From the NCBI GenBank assembly GCA_002687015.1, contig NYZB01000179.1, positions 1 to 32,688 on the forward strand: 32,688 nt of DNA, in the 5' to 3' direction. Both the position numbers and the translations under genes were made by a program. The notes beneath the pieces are model-generated. The model saw nothing but the letters and a program-made list of their open reading frames with translations, had not been told where the DNA came from and did not search any database. Shown here piece after piece: positions 14,187 to 22,031 of the stretch. The first letter of the stretch is position 1. Every line of letters begins with the position of its first letter. This stretch comes from Deltaproteobacteria bacterium (GTDB taxonomy: Bacteria > Myxococcota_A > UBA9160 > UBA6930).

Positions 14187-16634
14187 CTAGGCGGCCTCCT
14201 GGAGGTCGGGGCTCGCCTGGCGGACGCCCTCGGGACCGAAGGGGTGAAGGGTGAGGACCAGCGCGGGCATGAGCAGAAAGTCCGCGACCAGTGCGGTCAC
14301 GATCGTCGTCGCCAGCAGGATGCCGAAGAGGGCCTGGCTGGCCAGCACCGAGAGGACCAGGACCAGGAAGCCGCAGACCAGCGCCACCGAGGTGATGACC
14401 AGGGCCCGTCCGACGTCCTGCATGGCCGCGATCAGCGCCTCGGCGTAGTCGCCCCGTTGCTGGAACTCGTAGCGGTAGCGGGAGATGAGGTGGATCGTGT
14501 CGTCCACGGCGATGCCGATGGCCACCGCCGCGATCGAGAGCTTGCTGTAGTCGAGCTCGATGCCCAGCCATCCCATCACGCCCAGTGTGAGCAGCACCGG
14601 CGCGAGATTGGGGAGCATCGAGATCATGCCGGTCCCGAAGGAGCGGAAGATGGCGACCATCATCACCGCGATCACGGAGAAGGCCAGCAGGAAGCCCTGG
14701 ATCTGGCTGGAGACGATGTAGTCGATCAGCTTCAGCCAGAGCGCGCCGATCCCCGTCAGGCTGACGGTCGAGGCCTCGAGGGGCTGGTTGGCCAGGGTCT
14801 CGTCGATCCTCTCCACCAGCCGAGCGGTCTCGCTGGTCATGGCGAGCTTGAGGCGCAGCTCCAGGCTCGCCCGTCGGTAGTCGGTGGAGACGTACTCCTC
14901 CGCCTGCTCGCCGCCGGACATCTCGTAGAGCAGAAGGTACTGGGCCACCAGCTCGCGGGTCTCGGGTAGTCGGTACCAGGCCGGGTCGCCGCCGTGGAAG
15001 GCCTGGTTCAGGTCCTTCAGGATGTCGACGATCGAGTAGCTCTTGCGCACCAGCCAATCCTGCTGGTCGGCGATCTCCTGAACCCTCTCCATCTCGCGGA
15101 GGACGGAGGGCTCCTTGATGCCCTCGGCCTCCCCCGAGTCGAAGAGATAGATGATGTTCGTCACTCCCCCCATCACCTCGTCCACCTTCAGGGTCGTGGC
15201 CTTCAGGGGGATCCGGTCGGAGAAGTCGTTCAGCCAGTTGGAGTCGACGACGATGCGCGCGAGCCCGGCCCCGGACACGGCGAACACGAGGGCAGAGACG
15301 ACCAGGATCGCCTTGCGGTGGCGCAGGTCGAAGGCGGCGATCGCCACGAGCATCCGCCGCATGGGCTCGCCGCCCTTCGCGGTGTCCCCAGTCTCGGAGC
15401 TCGCGGCTGCACGGGGCGCGCTCCGGCCGAAGGAGAGCAGGGCCATCAGGAGGGTGAGCGACATGACGAAGGCCGCCAGCACACCGAAGGCGCTGTAGAC
15501 GCCCGAGTGCGCGATGCTCTTGATGGGGACGAAGCTCATCGAGGCGAAGCCGGCCGCCGTCGTCAGGCTCGTCAGCAGGCAGGGCGTGCCGACCAGGTAG
15601 AGGGTCTGCACGAGGGCTTCCCGCCGATCGCGCACGGTGCGAAAGCGCCCTCGGAACTCCGAGAGGATGTGGACCGAATGTGCGACGCCGATGGCCGTGA
15701 GCAGGGTGGGCGTGCGCCCGAAGCTCATGTCGAGCTTCCAGCCGAGCAGGACCACGAGCCCCACGCACAGGATCACGCTCACCTGGACGACGACCAGGGG
15801 CGCCAGGGTTCCCACCAGGGAGCGGAAGAAGAGCAGCAGGAGGAGCCCGATCACGAGGGAGGTGACCAGGTTCAGCGTGGAGCTGTCGTCGTTGATGACC
15901 CGGTTGTAGACCGCGTTGAGGGGCACGTCGCCCGAGTGATCGAAGACGATGCCCTGGTACTCCGGTCGCGCCAGGATCTCCTCGATCGCCGTGTCGGTGG
16001 CCTGGGGGTAGAGGTTCTCCAGGGCGTCGCCTTCTTCTGGATCGACGCGGATCTCTTCGAGGGGATCCGTGCTCGAGCGGTCCATCTTGACGATGATCGC
16101 GGCGTGGTCGGCGTCCGCGCTCAGGATCCCGTCCACCAGCATCGGCTTCGCGAGATAGGCGTCGCGCCGGGCCAGCAGGTCCTCCTGGGTCTCGGGGAAG
16201 TCGTCGCTCAACTTGCGGATCTCGATCCCGTCCGCGACCCCCGTCAGGAGCTCGGCATTGACGAGGGACTTCACCTCGTAGACGAAGGGCACTTCCTCTT
16301 CGAGAACGGTGGTGAGCCGCTCGATCTTCCGCATGACCTCCAGGTTCCAGGGGCCGTGGGCAGAGGCTGGAGCGCCGTAGAGGATGTAGGAGATCTCGTC
16401 GGAGCCGAAGTCCTCGCGGTACTGCTCATAGGCCAGGTAGGACCGGTCGGAGGGGTCGAAGTAGGCCTCGTAGCTGTTGTCGATCCGCGCCCGGCCGGCG
16501 AGCACCATGCCGCCCGCGACGAGCCCGAGGGAGACGAGCAGCACCACCCAGCGGTGGTCGAAGCTCCAGCCGGCGATGGCTGCAAAGGCCTGGTTCAGGA
16601 CGGCGACCAGGTCCCGTCGCGGGCTCGCGGGCAT
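14187..16634 (-). CDS. RND/MMPL-superfamily transporter
   Basis: A protein of 815 residues with the two-fold RND layout. Each half has one transmembrane helix, a large periplasmic domain (about 45-235 and 450-620), and five more helices. GIAVDDTIHLISRYR in the second half carries the paired Asp typical of proton-driven RND/MMPL/HpnN-like transporters. The length is shorter than drug-efflux RND pumps (about 1,000-1,050 residues) and fits lipid or hopanoid-type transporters. GGAGGA lies just before the ATG. The LolA-like and DUF1302 genes follow without a gap and a TetR gene precedes it. Transport of a hydrophobic molecule between inner and outer membrane is the likely role; the cargo is unknown. 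Confidence 0.9.
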   Translation of the reverse strand: MPASPRRDLVAVLNQAFAAIAGWSFDHRWVVLLVSLGLVAGGMVLAGRARIDNSYEAYFDPSDRSYLAYEQYREDFGSDEISYILYGAPASAHGPWNLEVMRKIERLTTVLEEEVPFVYEVKSLVNAELLTGVADGIEIRKLSDDFPETQEDLLARRDAYLAKPMLVDGILSADADHAAIIVKMDRSSTDPLEEIRVDPEEGDALENLYPQATDTAIEEILARPEYQGIVFDHSGDVPLNAVYNRVINDDSSTLNLVTSLVIGLLLLLFFRSLVGTLAPLVVVQVSVILCVGLVVLLGWKLDMSFGRTPTLLTAIGVAHSVHILSEFRGRFRTVRDRREALVQTLYLVGTPCLLTSLTTAAGFASMSFVPIKSIAHSGVYSAFGVLAAFVMSLTLLMALLSFGRSAPRAAASSETGDTAKGGEPMRRMLVAIAAFDLRHRKAILVVSALVFAVSGAGLARIVVDSNWLNDFSDRIPLKATTLKVDEVMGGVTNIIYLFDSGEAEGIKEPSVLREMERVQEIADQQDWLVRKSYSIVDILKDLNQAFHGGDPAWYRLPETRELVAQYLLLYEMSGGEQAEEYVSTDYRRASLELRLKLAMTSETARLVERIDETLANQPLEASTVSLTGIGALWLKLIDYIVSSQIQGFLLAFSVIAVMMVAIFRSFGTGMISMLPNLAPVLLTLGVMGWLGIELDYSKLSIAAVAIGIAVDDTIHLISRYRYEFQQRGDYAEALIAAMQDVGRALVITSVALVCGFLVLVLSVLASQALFGILLATTIVTALVADFLLMPALVLTLHPFGPEGVRQASPDLQEAA

Positions 16635-16746
16635 GGATTCCTCCGGGGGCTCGGCTCAGGCCGCAGCCCGGCCGGCCAGGGTGACCTGCCGGACGGTGTC
16701 TGGCGCGTCGCCCATCGGGCCGATGCTGCGCTTGGGCGAGATGGCG

Positions 16747-17373
16747 TCATCGAAGCTCGACCCCGGCCTCTCGCAGGAGAGCCCTCAGGGTCCATGTCAG
16801 GGTCGCGCGCGCCCGGGGCATCGACAGGCCGCGGCTGCGGCGCAGGTACTCCCACATGGGCGGGCTCGCTGCCGCAGCCAGGGCCTCGATCGTCTCCAGG
16901 CGTTCCGGGGCAGGCAAGTCCCCGAGCTCGTCCCCGAAGAGGGCTTCGATGTCGTCCCTCTCCGCCTCGAGCGCATCCAGGGAGACGCGCCGCGCCTGTG
17001 CGCTGGCCGCGCCCACCAGGGCCTGGGCGGTCAGCGCGTGCCCGAAGGGGGCGGTCGCCTCGAAGAACCTCGAGCGGACCTCCGCGAGCATGACCACCCG
17101 CTCCGCGACGGGGAGCTCCTTCGGGATCGCCTTGCGCAACGGTGCGCAGCGCTGCATCCCCGCCTCGACCACCGCGTCGTAGAGCTCGGCGAGGTCCTTG
17201 AAGTGATAGAAGATCGAACGGCGCGAGAGCCCCGCGCGATCGGCGATCTGGTCGGCACTGGGCTGGAGGACGCCCTCCTGGACGAGGTCCAGGCAGGCGT
17301 CGCAGATCGCGAGCCGCGACCGCATCACCCGGCCGACACGGCCGTCGACGGCCGCGGCCGACCTACGCGCCAT
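16747..17373 (-). CDS. TetR-family regulator of the RND operon
   Basis: A protein of 208 residues. The helix-turn-helix is near residues 35-60 (VLQPSADQIADRAGLSRRSIFYHF, key G48-L49 and Y56-F58). The C-terminal helical half ends WTLRALLREAGVELR. It lies 112 bp upstream of the RND gene on the same strand and 47 bp after the monooxygenase stop, so it may be transcribed with either. Regulation of the lipid transporter is the natural guess. The gap to the RND gene holds a short GC-rich open frame described among the findings, but no clear operator. Confidence 0.88.
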   Translation of the reverse strand: MARRSAAAVDGRVGRVMRSRLAICDACLDLVQEGVLQPSADQIADRAGLSRRSIFYHFKDLAELYDAVVEAGMQRCAPLRKAIPKELPVAERVVMLAEVRSRFFEATAPFGHALTAQALVGAASAQARRVSLDALEAERDDIEALFGDELGDLPAPERLETIEALAAAASPPMWEYLRRSRGLSMPRARATLTWTLRALLREAGVELR

Positions 17374-17420
17374 GGGCGGCCATGCCCGCCAAGGGATCGA
17401 GACGCACCCTCATCACGGTC

Positions 17421-19241
17421 CTAGCGGATCTCCATGCCCTCGAGATCTCCGGCCCCGCGCCAGTCTTCGAGGATCTTGATGAACTCGATCGAGCCCCCGC
17501 CGTAGAAGCCGTTCTGCGCGCTTCTCTCGCTCGTCTTGCCCTCGTTGTTGTAGTAGCCGGGGGTGCAGTTCTCGAAGAACTCCTCGCCGAGGCGCGCCTT
17601 GCCGATGCAGGTATCGACCCACCCCTGCTCGCCCTCGGCCGTCGCCTCGATCGCCTTCGCCCCCTCGTCCATCCCCTTCCGGATGATGTAGGTGAGGTGC
17701 TTGGCCTGCTCGTTGAGCATGTGGGGGTAGCTCGCCGTGAAGCCCGCCTGCGGGTTGCTCATGATGTAGCAGTTCGGGAAGCCGTGGACGTGCATGCCAT
17801 GCAGGGTGCGCACTCCCTCCGTCCACTTGTCGGTGAGGTTCTGGCCCTCGCGCCCGTAGACCTGGAAGCTCGCGCGCCGCGAGTAGTCCGTGCCGACCTC
17901 GAAGCCGCTCGCGTAGATCAGGCAGTCGACCTCGTACTCCCGCCCATCCACGACGACACCCTTCTCGGTGATGCGCTCCACGCCTTTGCCCTTCGTGTCC
18001 ACGAGGGTGGTGTTGGGCCGGTTGAAGGCCTCCAGGTACTCGTTGTGGAAGCAGGGGCGCTTGCAGAACTGCCGATAGTAGGGCTTGAGCTGCTCCGCGG
18101 TCTTCTCGTCCTCGACGACCGAGTCCACCCGCGCGCGGATCTCCTCCATCTTCTCGAAATCCGCCATCTCGGCGGCGCGGGCGATGCCCTCGGGAGAGAA
18201 GTCCTTGTTGCGTCCCTTGCGGATCCCGACGACCAGGTTTCGCACGAGGCTGGTCCATCCGTCGTTGACGAGGTCGACCTCCTGCGGGACGCCGGAAACC
18301 AGGGCGTTGAAGTTGTCCATGCGCTTCTGGTGCCAACCGGGCTCTTGCGCCTTCGCCCATTCCGGATCGGTCGGGGGGTTGACCTTCACGTCGATCGAAG
18401 ACGGCGTGCGCTGGAACACGAAGAGCTGCTCGGCCGACTCGGCGACGTGGGGCACGCACTGAACGGCGGTCGCACCCGTTCCGATGATGCCGACGCGCTT
18501 GCCGGCAAGACCGGTGAGGTTGCCGTTCGAATCGCCCTGGGTGTAGTCGAAGTCCCAGCGGCTCGCGTGGAAGGAATGCCCCTTGAACTCCTCGATGCCG
18601 GCAATCCCAGGCAGCTTCGGGCGGTTGAGAGGACCCGTTGCGAGGCAGAGGTAGTGCGCCTTCATGCGATCGCCGTGGTTCGTCGAAATGATCCAGCGGG
18701 CCTCGTCCTCGTCCCAGTGCAGCTCCTCGACGCGTGTCTGGAAGCAGACGTCCCGATAGAGATCGAACTTCCTCGCGATGGCCTGGCTGTGCGAGAGGAT
18801 CTCGGGCCCGTAGGAGTACTTCTCCTTCGGCATGTAGCCGACCTCTTCGAGCAGCGGCAGGTAGGTGTAGGACTCGACGTCGCAGGCGATGCCCGGGTAG
18901 CGGTTCCAGTACCAGGTGCCACCGAAGTCTCTGGCCGGGTCGATCATCCGGATGTCCTCGACGCCGGCCTGGCGCAGGCGCGCCGCGGCGAGGAGGCCAC
19001 CGAAGCCGCCGCCGACCACCAGCACCTCGACCTCGTCCGTCAGCGGCTCGCGGGTGAAGCCGGGCTCGGCGTAGGGGTCGTCGAGGTAGTGGGCAAACTG
19101 GCCCTCGACCTCGACGTATTGCTCGTTGCCGTCGTTGCGAAGGCGCTTGTCGCGCTCTTCCCGGTACTTGTCCCGCAGCGCCTTCGGATCGAATCCGAGG
19201 TCGTCCTGTGTCTCCGGTGCATCCTGGCTCGAAGTGCTCAT
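17421..19241 (-). CDS. Baeyer-Villiger (class B flavin) monooxygenase
   Basis: An FAD- and NADPH-dependent enzyme of 606 residues that inserts oxygen next to a ketone, giving an ester or lactone. The diagnostic fingerprint FxGxxxHxxxW is exact: F219-K-G221-HSF-H225-ASR-W229, followed by D. Two Rossmann motifs flank it: GGGFGG (77-82) for FAD and GIIGTGATAVQ (251-261) for NADPH. GTWYWNRYPG (108-117) is also typical. An N-terminal extension of about 70 residues matches longer members such as those acting on steroids or large cyclic ketones. GGGAGGA precedes the ATG. The palindrome at 19356-19374 lies in its promoter region. It follows a TonB-receptor gene on the same strand. Confidence 0.95.
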   Translation of the reverse strand: MSTSSQDAPETQDDLGFDPKALRDKYREERDKRLRNDGNEQYVEVEGQFAHYLDDPYAEPGFTREPLTDEVEVLVVGGGFGGLLAAARLRQAGVEDIRMIDPARDFGGTWYWNRYPGIACDVESYTYLPLLEEVGYMPKEKYSYGPEILSHSQAIARKFDLYRDVCFQTRVEELHWDEDEARWIISTNHGDRMKAHYLCLATGPLNRPKLPGIAGIEEFKGHSFHASRWDFDYTQGDSNGNLTGLAGKRVGIIGTGATAVQCVPHVAESAEQLFVFQRTPSSIDVKVNPPTDPEWAKAQEPGWHQKRMDNFNALVSGVPQEVDLVNDGWTSLVRNLVVGIRKGRNKDFSPEGIARAAEMADFEKMEEIRARVDSVVEDEKTAEQLKPYYRQFCKRPCFHNEYLEAFNRPNTTLVDTKGKGVERITEKGVVVDGREYEVDCLIYASGFEVGTDYSRRASFQVYGREGQNLTDKWTEGVRTLHGMHVHGFPNCYIMSNPQAGFTASYPHMLNEQAKHLTYIIRKGMDEGAKAIEATAEGEQGWVDTCIGKARLGEEFFENCTPGYYNNEGKTSERSAQNGFYGGGSIEFIKILEDWRGAGDLEGMEIR

Positions 19242-19355
19242 GCTCGTCGTCCTCCCGTCCGACCCGGTGAGGCCGCCTCGATTTCATCTCGAGTGCAAAC
19301 CGGAGGCATGCAATGCCCCTCGATCACGGCCCGCGCCACAGTATGCCGAGCCTTG

Positions 19356-19374
19356 ATTGCACTGCAAGTGCAAT
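19356..19374 (-). promoter_or_regulatory. 19-bp palindrome upstream of the monooxygenase gene
   Basis: ATTGCACT-GCA-AGTGCAAT is a perfect 8-bp inverted repeat, unusually AT-rich for this DNA, 115 bp before the monooxygenase ATG and 11 bp beyond the TonB-receptor stop. Related half-sites lie at 19292-19299 (TTTGCACT on the minus strand) and 19307-19314 (ATTGCATG). No T-tract follows, so an operator is more likely than a terminator. Either of the TetR proteins in the window, or another regulator, could bind. Confidence 0.55.
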
Positions 19375-19384
19375 GATCGGAGCG

Positions 19385-21586
19385 CTAGGGGAGCCGGCTC
19401 CGATCCGCGTCCGCCTCCGATCCGAACTCCCAGCGGATGCCCAGCCCTCCGTAGAGGTTGCGGTCCGGCGCCGGCTCGAAGTAGCGGCCCCCGAAGGCGT
19501 TGATGCGGACGTTTCCGTTGTAGGAACGATCGAAGAGGTTGTTGACCCCCAGGAAGGGCGTGACCCGCCAGGGACCGCTGCGCAAGACCCAGGCCAGGCG
19601 GAGGTTGGAGACCAGGGAGGAGCCGTCCTTGGCCGTGTTGGCGTCGTCCAGGTAGAGGTGGCCGACGTAGAGGGCATCCCAGACCACCTGCAGTCCGGAG
19701 GGGTGGGTGTAGGCGATCTCGCCGTGGAGCTGGTTGCGGGGTGCGCCCGGAATCCGGTTGCCATCGAAGCGGCCGGCCGGTGTCCGGTAGCGGTCGAAGC
19801 GCAGGTCCGAGTGCGTGTAGGCCAGGGCGAGGGTGAGCCCCGGGTGCGGCTCCACCGCAAGGGAGGCTTCGACGCCCCGTCTCGAGGACTCCCCGGCGTT
19901 GCGGAAGAAGCGGCGCCCGGGCATGGCGGCGACCTCGAAGGGAACGAGCTCGTCTTCCACGTCGATCTGGTAGAGCACGAGCTCGTAGCGCAGGCGCCCG
20001 GGGAGCAGGCCCTTCACGCCGAGCTCGTAGGCTTCGGCGGTCTGGGGATCGAGACCGGAGTTGAAGCCCCCGCTGCCCAGCGGGTTGGCGAACTCGGTGG
20101 TCGTGGGCGTCTCGAAGGAGGTCGAGAAGCGGCCGTAGACGTTGAAGGCCGTGGTCGGGTTCCACAGCAGGGCCACCGAGGGACTGAACTCGTCGAAATG
20201 GATGTCGTCCGAGTCGTCTCCGTCGGGCAGGAAGTCGTCGTCGACGTCGAACTCCACGCGGTCGTAGCGGGCCCCGAGGCTGAGCTCGAAGTCGTGGCCG
20301 AGATCGATCTGGCTCTGGCCGAAGAACCCCCAGCTCGTGACGTCTTCGTCCTGGTCGAAGACGAGCCCTCCCCGGGTGCCCTCGAGGTTGTCGTAGCGCT
20401 TGCGGCGGTCGCGCTGGACATCGACGTCGACGCCGACGACGAGCTGGTGCGGGCGGCCCCGGAATGTCCCCTCGTACTGGTAGGCCAGCCCGCCCCCGAA
20501 GAAGAGCCGCTTCAGGTCCACCGCCCCGCCCGAGGTGAAGGGGAGGAGGTTCTCGAAATCCCTCCGCACCAGATAGCTGCGGGCGGCGATCTCGTGGGCG
20601 TCGCCGAAGGACCTGCGGTACACGAGGCCGAGCTTCTGCTGGTCCAGCTCCTCGCCGGTGTCGTAGAGCAGGTTGCGCGCCCGGGCCTGGCGCCGGTCGC
20701 CGTGCATCTCGGCCCGGGTCAGGCCGCCCGGGTCGTCGGCCTTGGGCGAGTCGACGGCGTTCACGACGACTTCGAGCTGGGACTCCTCGTCGACCTGCCA
20801 ACGGAAGCGACTGTTGAGGTTGGAGCTGCGAGCCCCGCTCTGGTTCCGGTAGCCGTCGATGTGCAGGCGTGAGGTGCTCAGCAGGTAGTCGAAGGGCCCC
20901 TTCCGCCCAGCCGCCTTGAGCTGCTGCCTGGCGAAGCCCTGTGCTCCGAAGGAGAGCCTGCTCTCGACGAAGGGCAGGGCCGGGGGCTCCTCGCTGTGGA
21001 GGTGCAGGACTCCGCCCGCCGCGCTCCCGAAGAGCGAAGAGGCCGGGCCGCGCAGGACCTCGATGCGACCCAGGGATCCCAGCTCGATCGCGTCGACGCC
21101 GGCCTGTCCGTCGGCCAGGGTGGCCGGGATTCCGTCCACGAAGACCTTGATGCCCCGGATGCCGAAGGCGGAGCGGGCGCCGAAGCCACGGCTCGAGATG
21201 CGGAGATCCTGGGCGAAGTTGTAACGGTTCTGCAGGAAGAGCCCCGGAACCCTGGCGAGGGACTCGTCGAGACCCAGCTGCTGGCGACCCTGCTGGATGT
21301 CCGCCTTCTGGACGACGGAAATGGCCGCGGGCGCCTCCACCCAGGCTTCGGGGATCCGCCGGCTCTGCACGGGCATCGAGTCGATCGTCGTGCGAGTGGC
21401 TGCGGTGGCCGCCGGGTCGGCCACCGGCTCGGGGTCCACCGGGTCGCCCAGCGCAGGGGGCTCCTCTTCCGCGCGCGCCAGCTCCGGCGCGCCGCCCGCC
21501 AGCAGCAGCAGGATCGCGGCGCTGCGCGCCAGCCGCGCCGTGGGGCGGCGTCTCGATCCGGCTCGTCGGTGGCGGTGTCTCAGCAT
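19385..21586 (-). CDS. TonB-dependent outer-membrane receptor
   Basis: A protein of 733 residues: an Arg-rich signal peptide (about 1-40), then a plug domain and a 22-strand-type barrel. Plug landmarks are RISSRGFGARSAFGIRGIKVFVDGIP and IEVLRGPASSLFGSAAGGVLHL, both typical of FecA/BtuB-like plugs. Barrel segments such as FNVYGRFSTSFETPTTTEFANP and NLFDRSYNGNVR are also typical. A clear TonB box is not seen. After the last strand (LYGGLGIRWEF) there is a tail of about 11 residues, so the chain does not end in an aromatic residue. It starts 19 bp after the DUF35 stop, in one operon with the thiolase/DUF35 pair. Its cargo may be the substrate of those enzymes. Confidence 0.92.
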   Translation of the reverse strand: MLRHRHRRAGSRRRPTARLARSAAILLLLAGGAPELARAEEEPPALGDPVDPEPVADPAATAATRTTIDSMPVQSRRIPEAWVEAPAAISVVQKADIQQGRQQLGLDESLARVPGLFLQNRYNFAQDLRISSRGFGARSAFGIRGIKVFVDGIPATLADGQAGVDAIELGSLGRIEVLRGPASSLFGSAAGGVLHLHSEEPPALPFVESRLSFGAQGFARQQLKAAGRKGPFDYLLSTSRLHIDGYRNQSGARSSNLNSRFRWQVDEESQLEVVVNAVDSPKADDPGGLTRAEMHGDRRQARARNLLYDTGEELDQQKLGLVYRRSFGDAHEIAARSYLVRRDFENLLPFTSGGAVDLKRLFFGGGLAYQYEGTFRGRPHQLVVGVDVDVQRDRRKRYDNLEGTRGGLVFDQDEDVTSWGFFGQSQIDLGHDFELSLGARYDRVEFDVDDDFLPDGDDSDDIHFDEFSPSVALLWNPTTAFNVYGRFSTSFETPTTTEFANPLGSGGFNSGLDPQTAEAYELGVKGLLPGRLRYELVLYQIDVEDELVPFEVAAMPGRRFFRNAGESSRRGVEASLAVEPHPGLTLALAYTHSDLRFDRYRTPAGRFDGNRIPGAPRNQLHGEIAYTHPSGLQVVWDALYVGHLYLDDANTAKDGSSLVSNLRLAWVLRSGPWRVTPFLGVNNLFDRSYNGNVRINAFGGRYFEPAPDRNLYGGLGIRWEFGSEADADRSRLP

Positions 21587-21605
21587 GGCGACGGCCCGGC
21601 AGCAC

Positions 21606-22031
21606 CTACCTCGCCGTGGGACGGAAACGGGGGATCGCCAGGTCCGCGCTCATGTCCTCCCAGACGAGCTCGACCGGCATTCCGATCTCGAGCTCCTGCG
21701 GACCCACGTCGACGAGATTGGAGATCATCCTCAATCCGCCCGAGTCCTCGAGGGCGATCACCGCGACGACGAAGGGAAGCTCCTGGCCGGCCGCGATCGG
21801 GCGATGAACCCGGGTGTAGGTGTAGACCTCGCCCCGACCCGGAATCTCCTTCCAGTCGGACTCCGCGGAGCGGCACCGGGGGCAGACCGGCGCCGGGGGA
21901 TGCCGTGTCTGCTCGCAGGAGCTGCAGCGCTGCACCACCAGCCGATGCTCGGCCGCGGCCTGCCACCAGGGCAAGGTGGTGCTGTCCGCCAGGGGCGGCG
22001 GCATGCCGTCGGGAAAGAACCGTTCGCTCAT
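21606..22031 (-). CDS. Zn-ribbon/OB-fold (DUF35) partner of the upstream thiolase-like protein
   Basis: A protein of 141 residues. A rubredoxin-like zinc ribbon is formed by C36, C39, C50 and C53 (RCSSC and CPRC), followed by an OB-fold domain (GRGEVYTYTRVHRP onward). DUF35 proteins bind thiolase-like enzymes and, in steroid side-chain degradation, form the aldolase complex with Ltp2-type partners. The ATG overlaps the stop of the thiolase-like gene (ATGA at 22028-22031), so equimolar synthesis is likely. A paralogue is encoded at 30818-31255. Confidence 0.92.
   Translation of the reverse strand: MSERFFPDGMPPPLADSTTLPWWQAAAEHRLVVQRCSSCEQTRHPPAPVCPRCRSAESDWKEIPGRGEVYTYTRVHRPIAAGQELPFVVAVIALEDSGGLRMISNLVDVGPQELEIGMPVELVWEDMSADLAIPRFRPTAR

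Noticed and set aside
12043-15768. Very long minus-strand open frame spanning the DUF1302, LolA-like and RND genes
   Set aside because: Only 12043-13401 matches a protein family. The rest is Arg/Pro-rich and antisense or out of frame to clear genes, a common artefact of GC-rich DNA.
19356-19374. The ATTGCACT palindrome as a terminator of the TonB-receptor gene
   Set aside because: The stem is AT-rich and no T-tract follows on the minus strand. An operator fits better.
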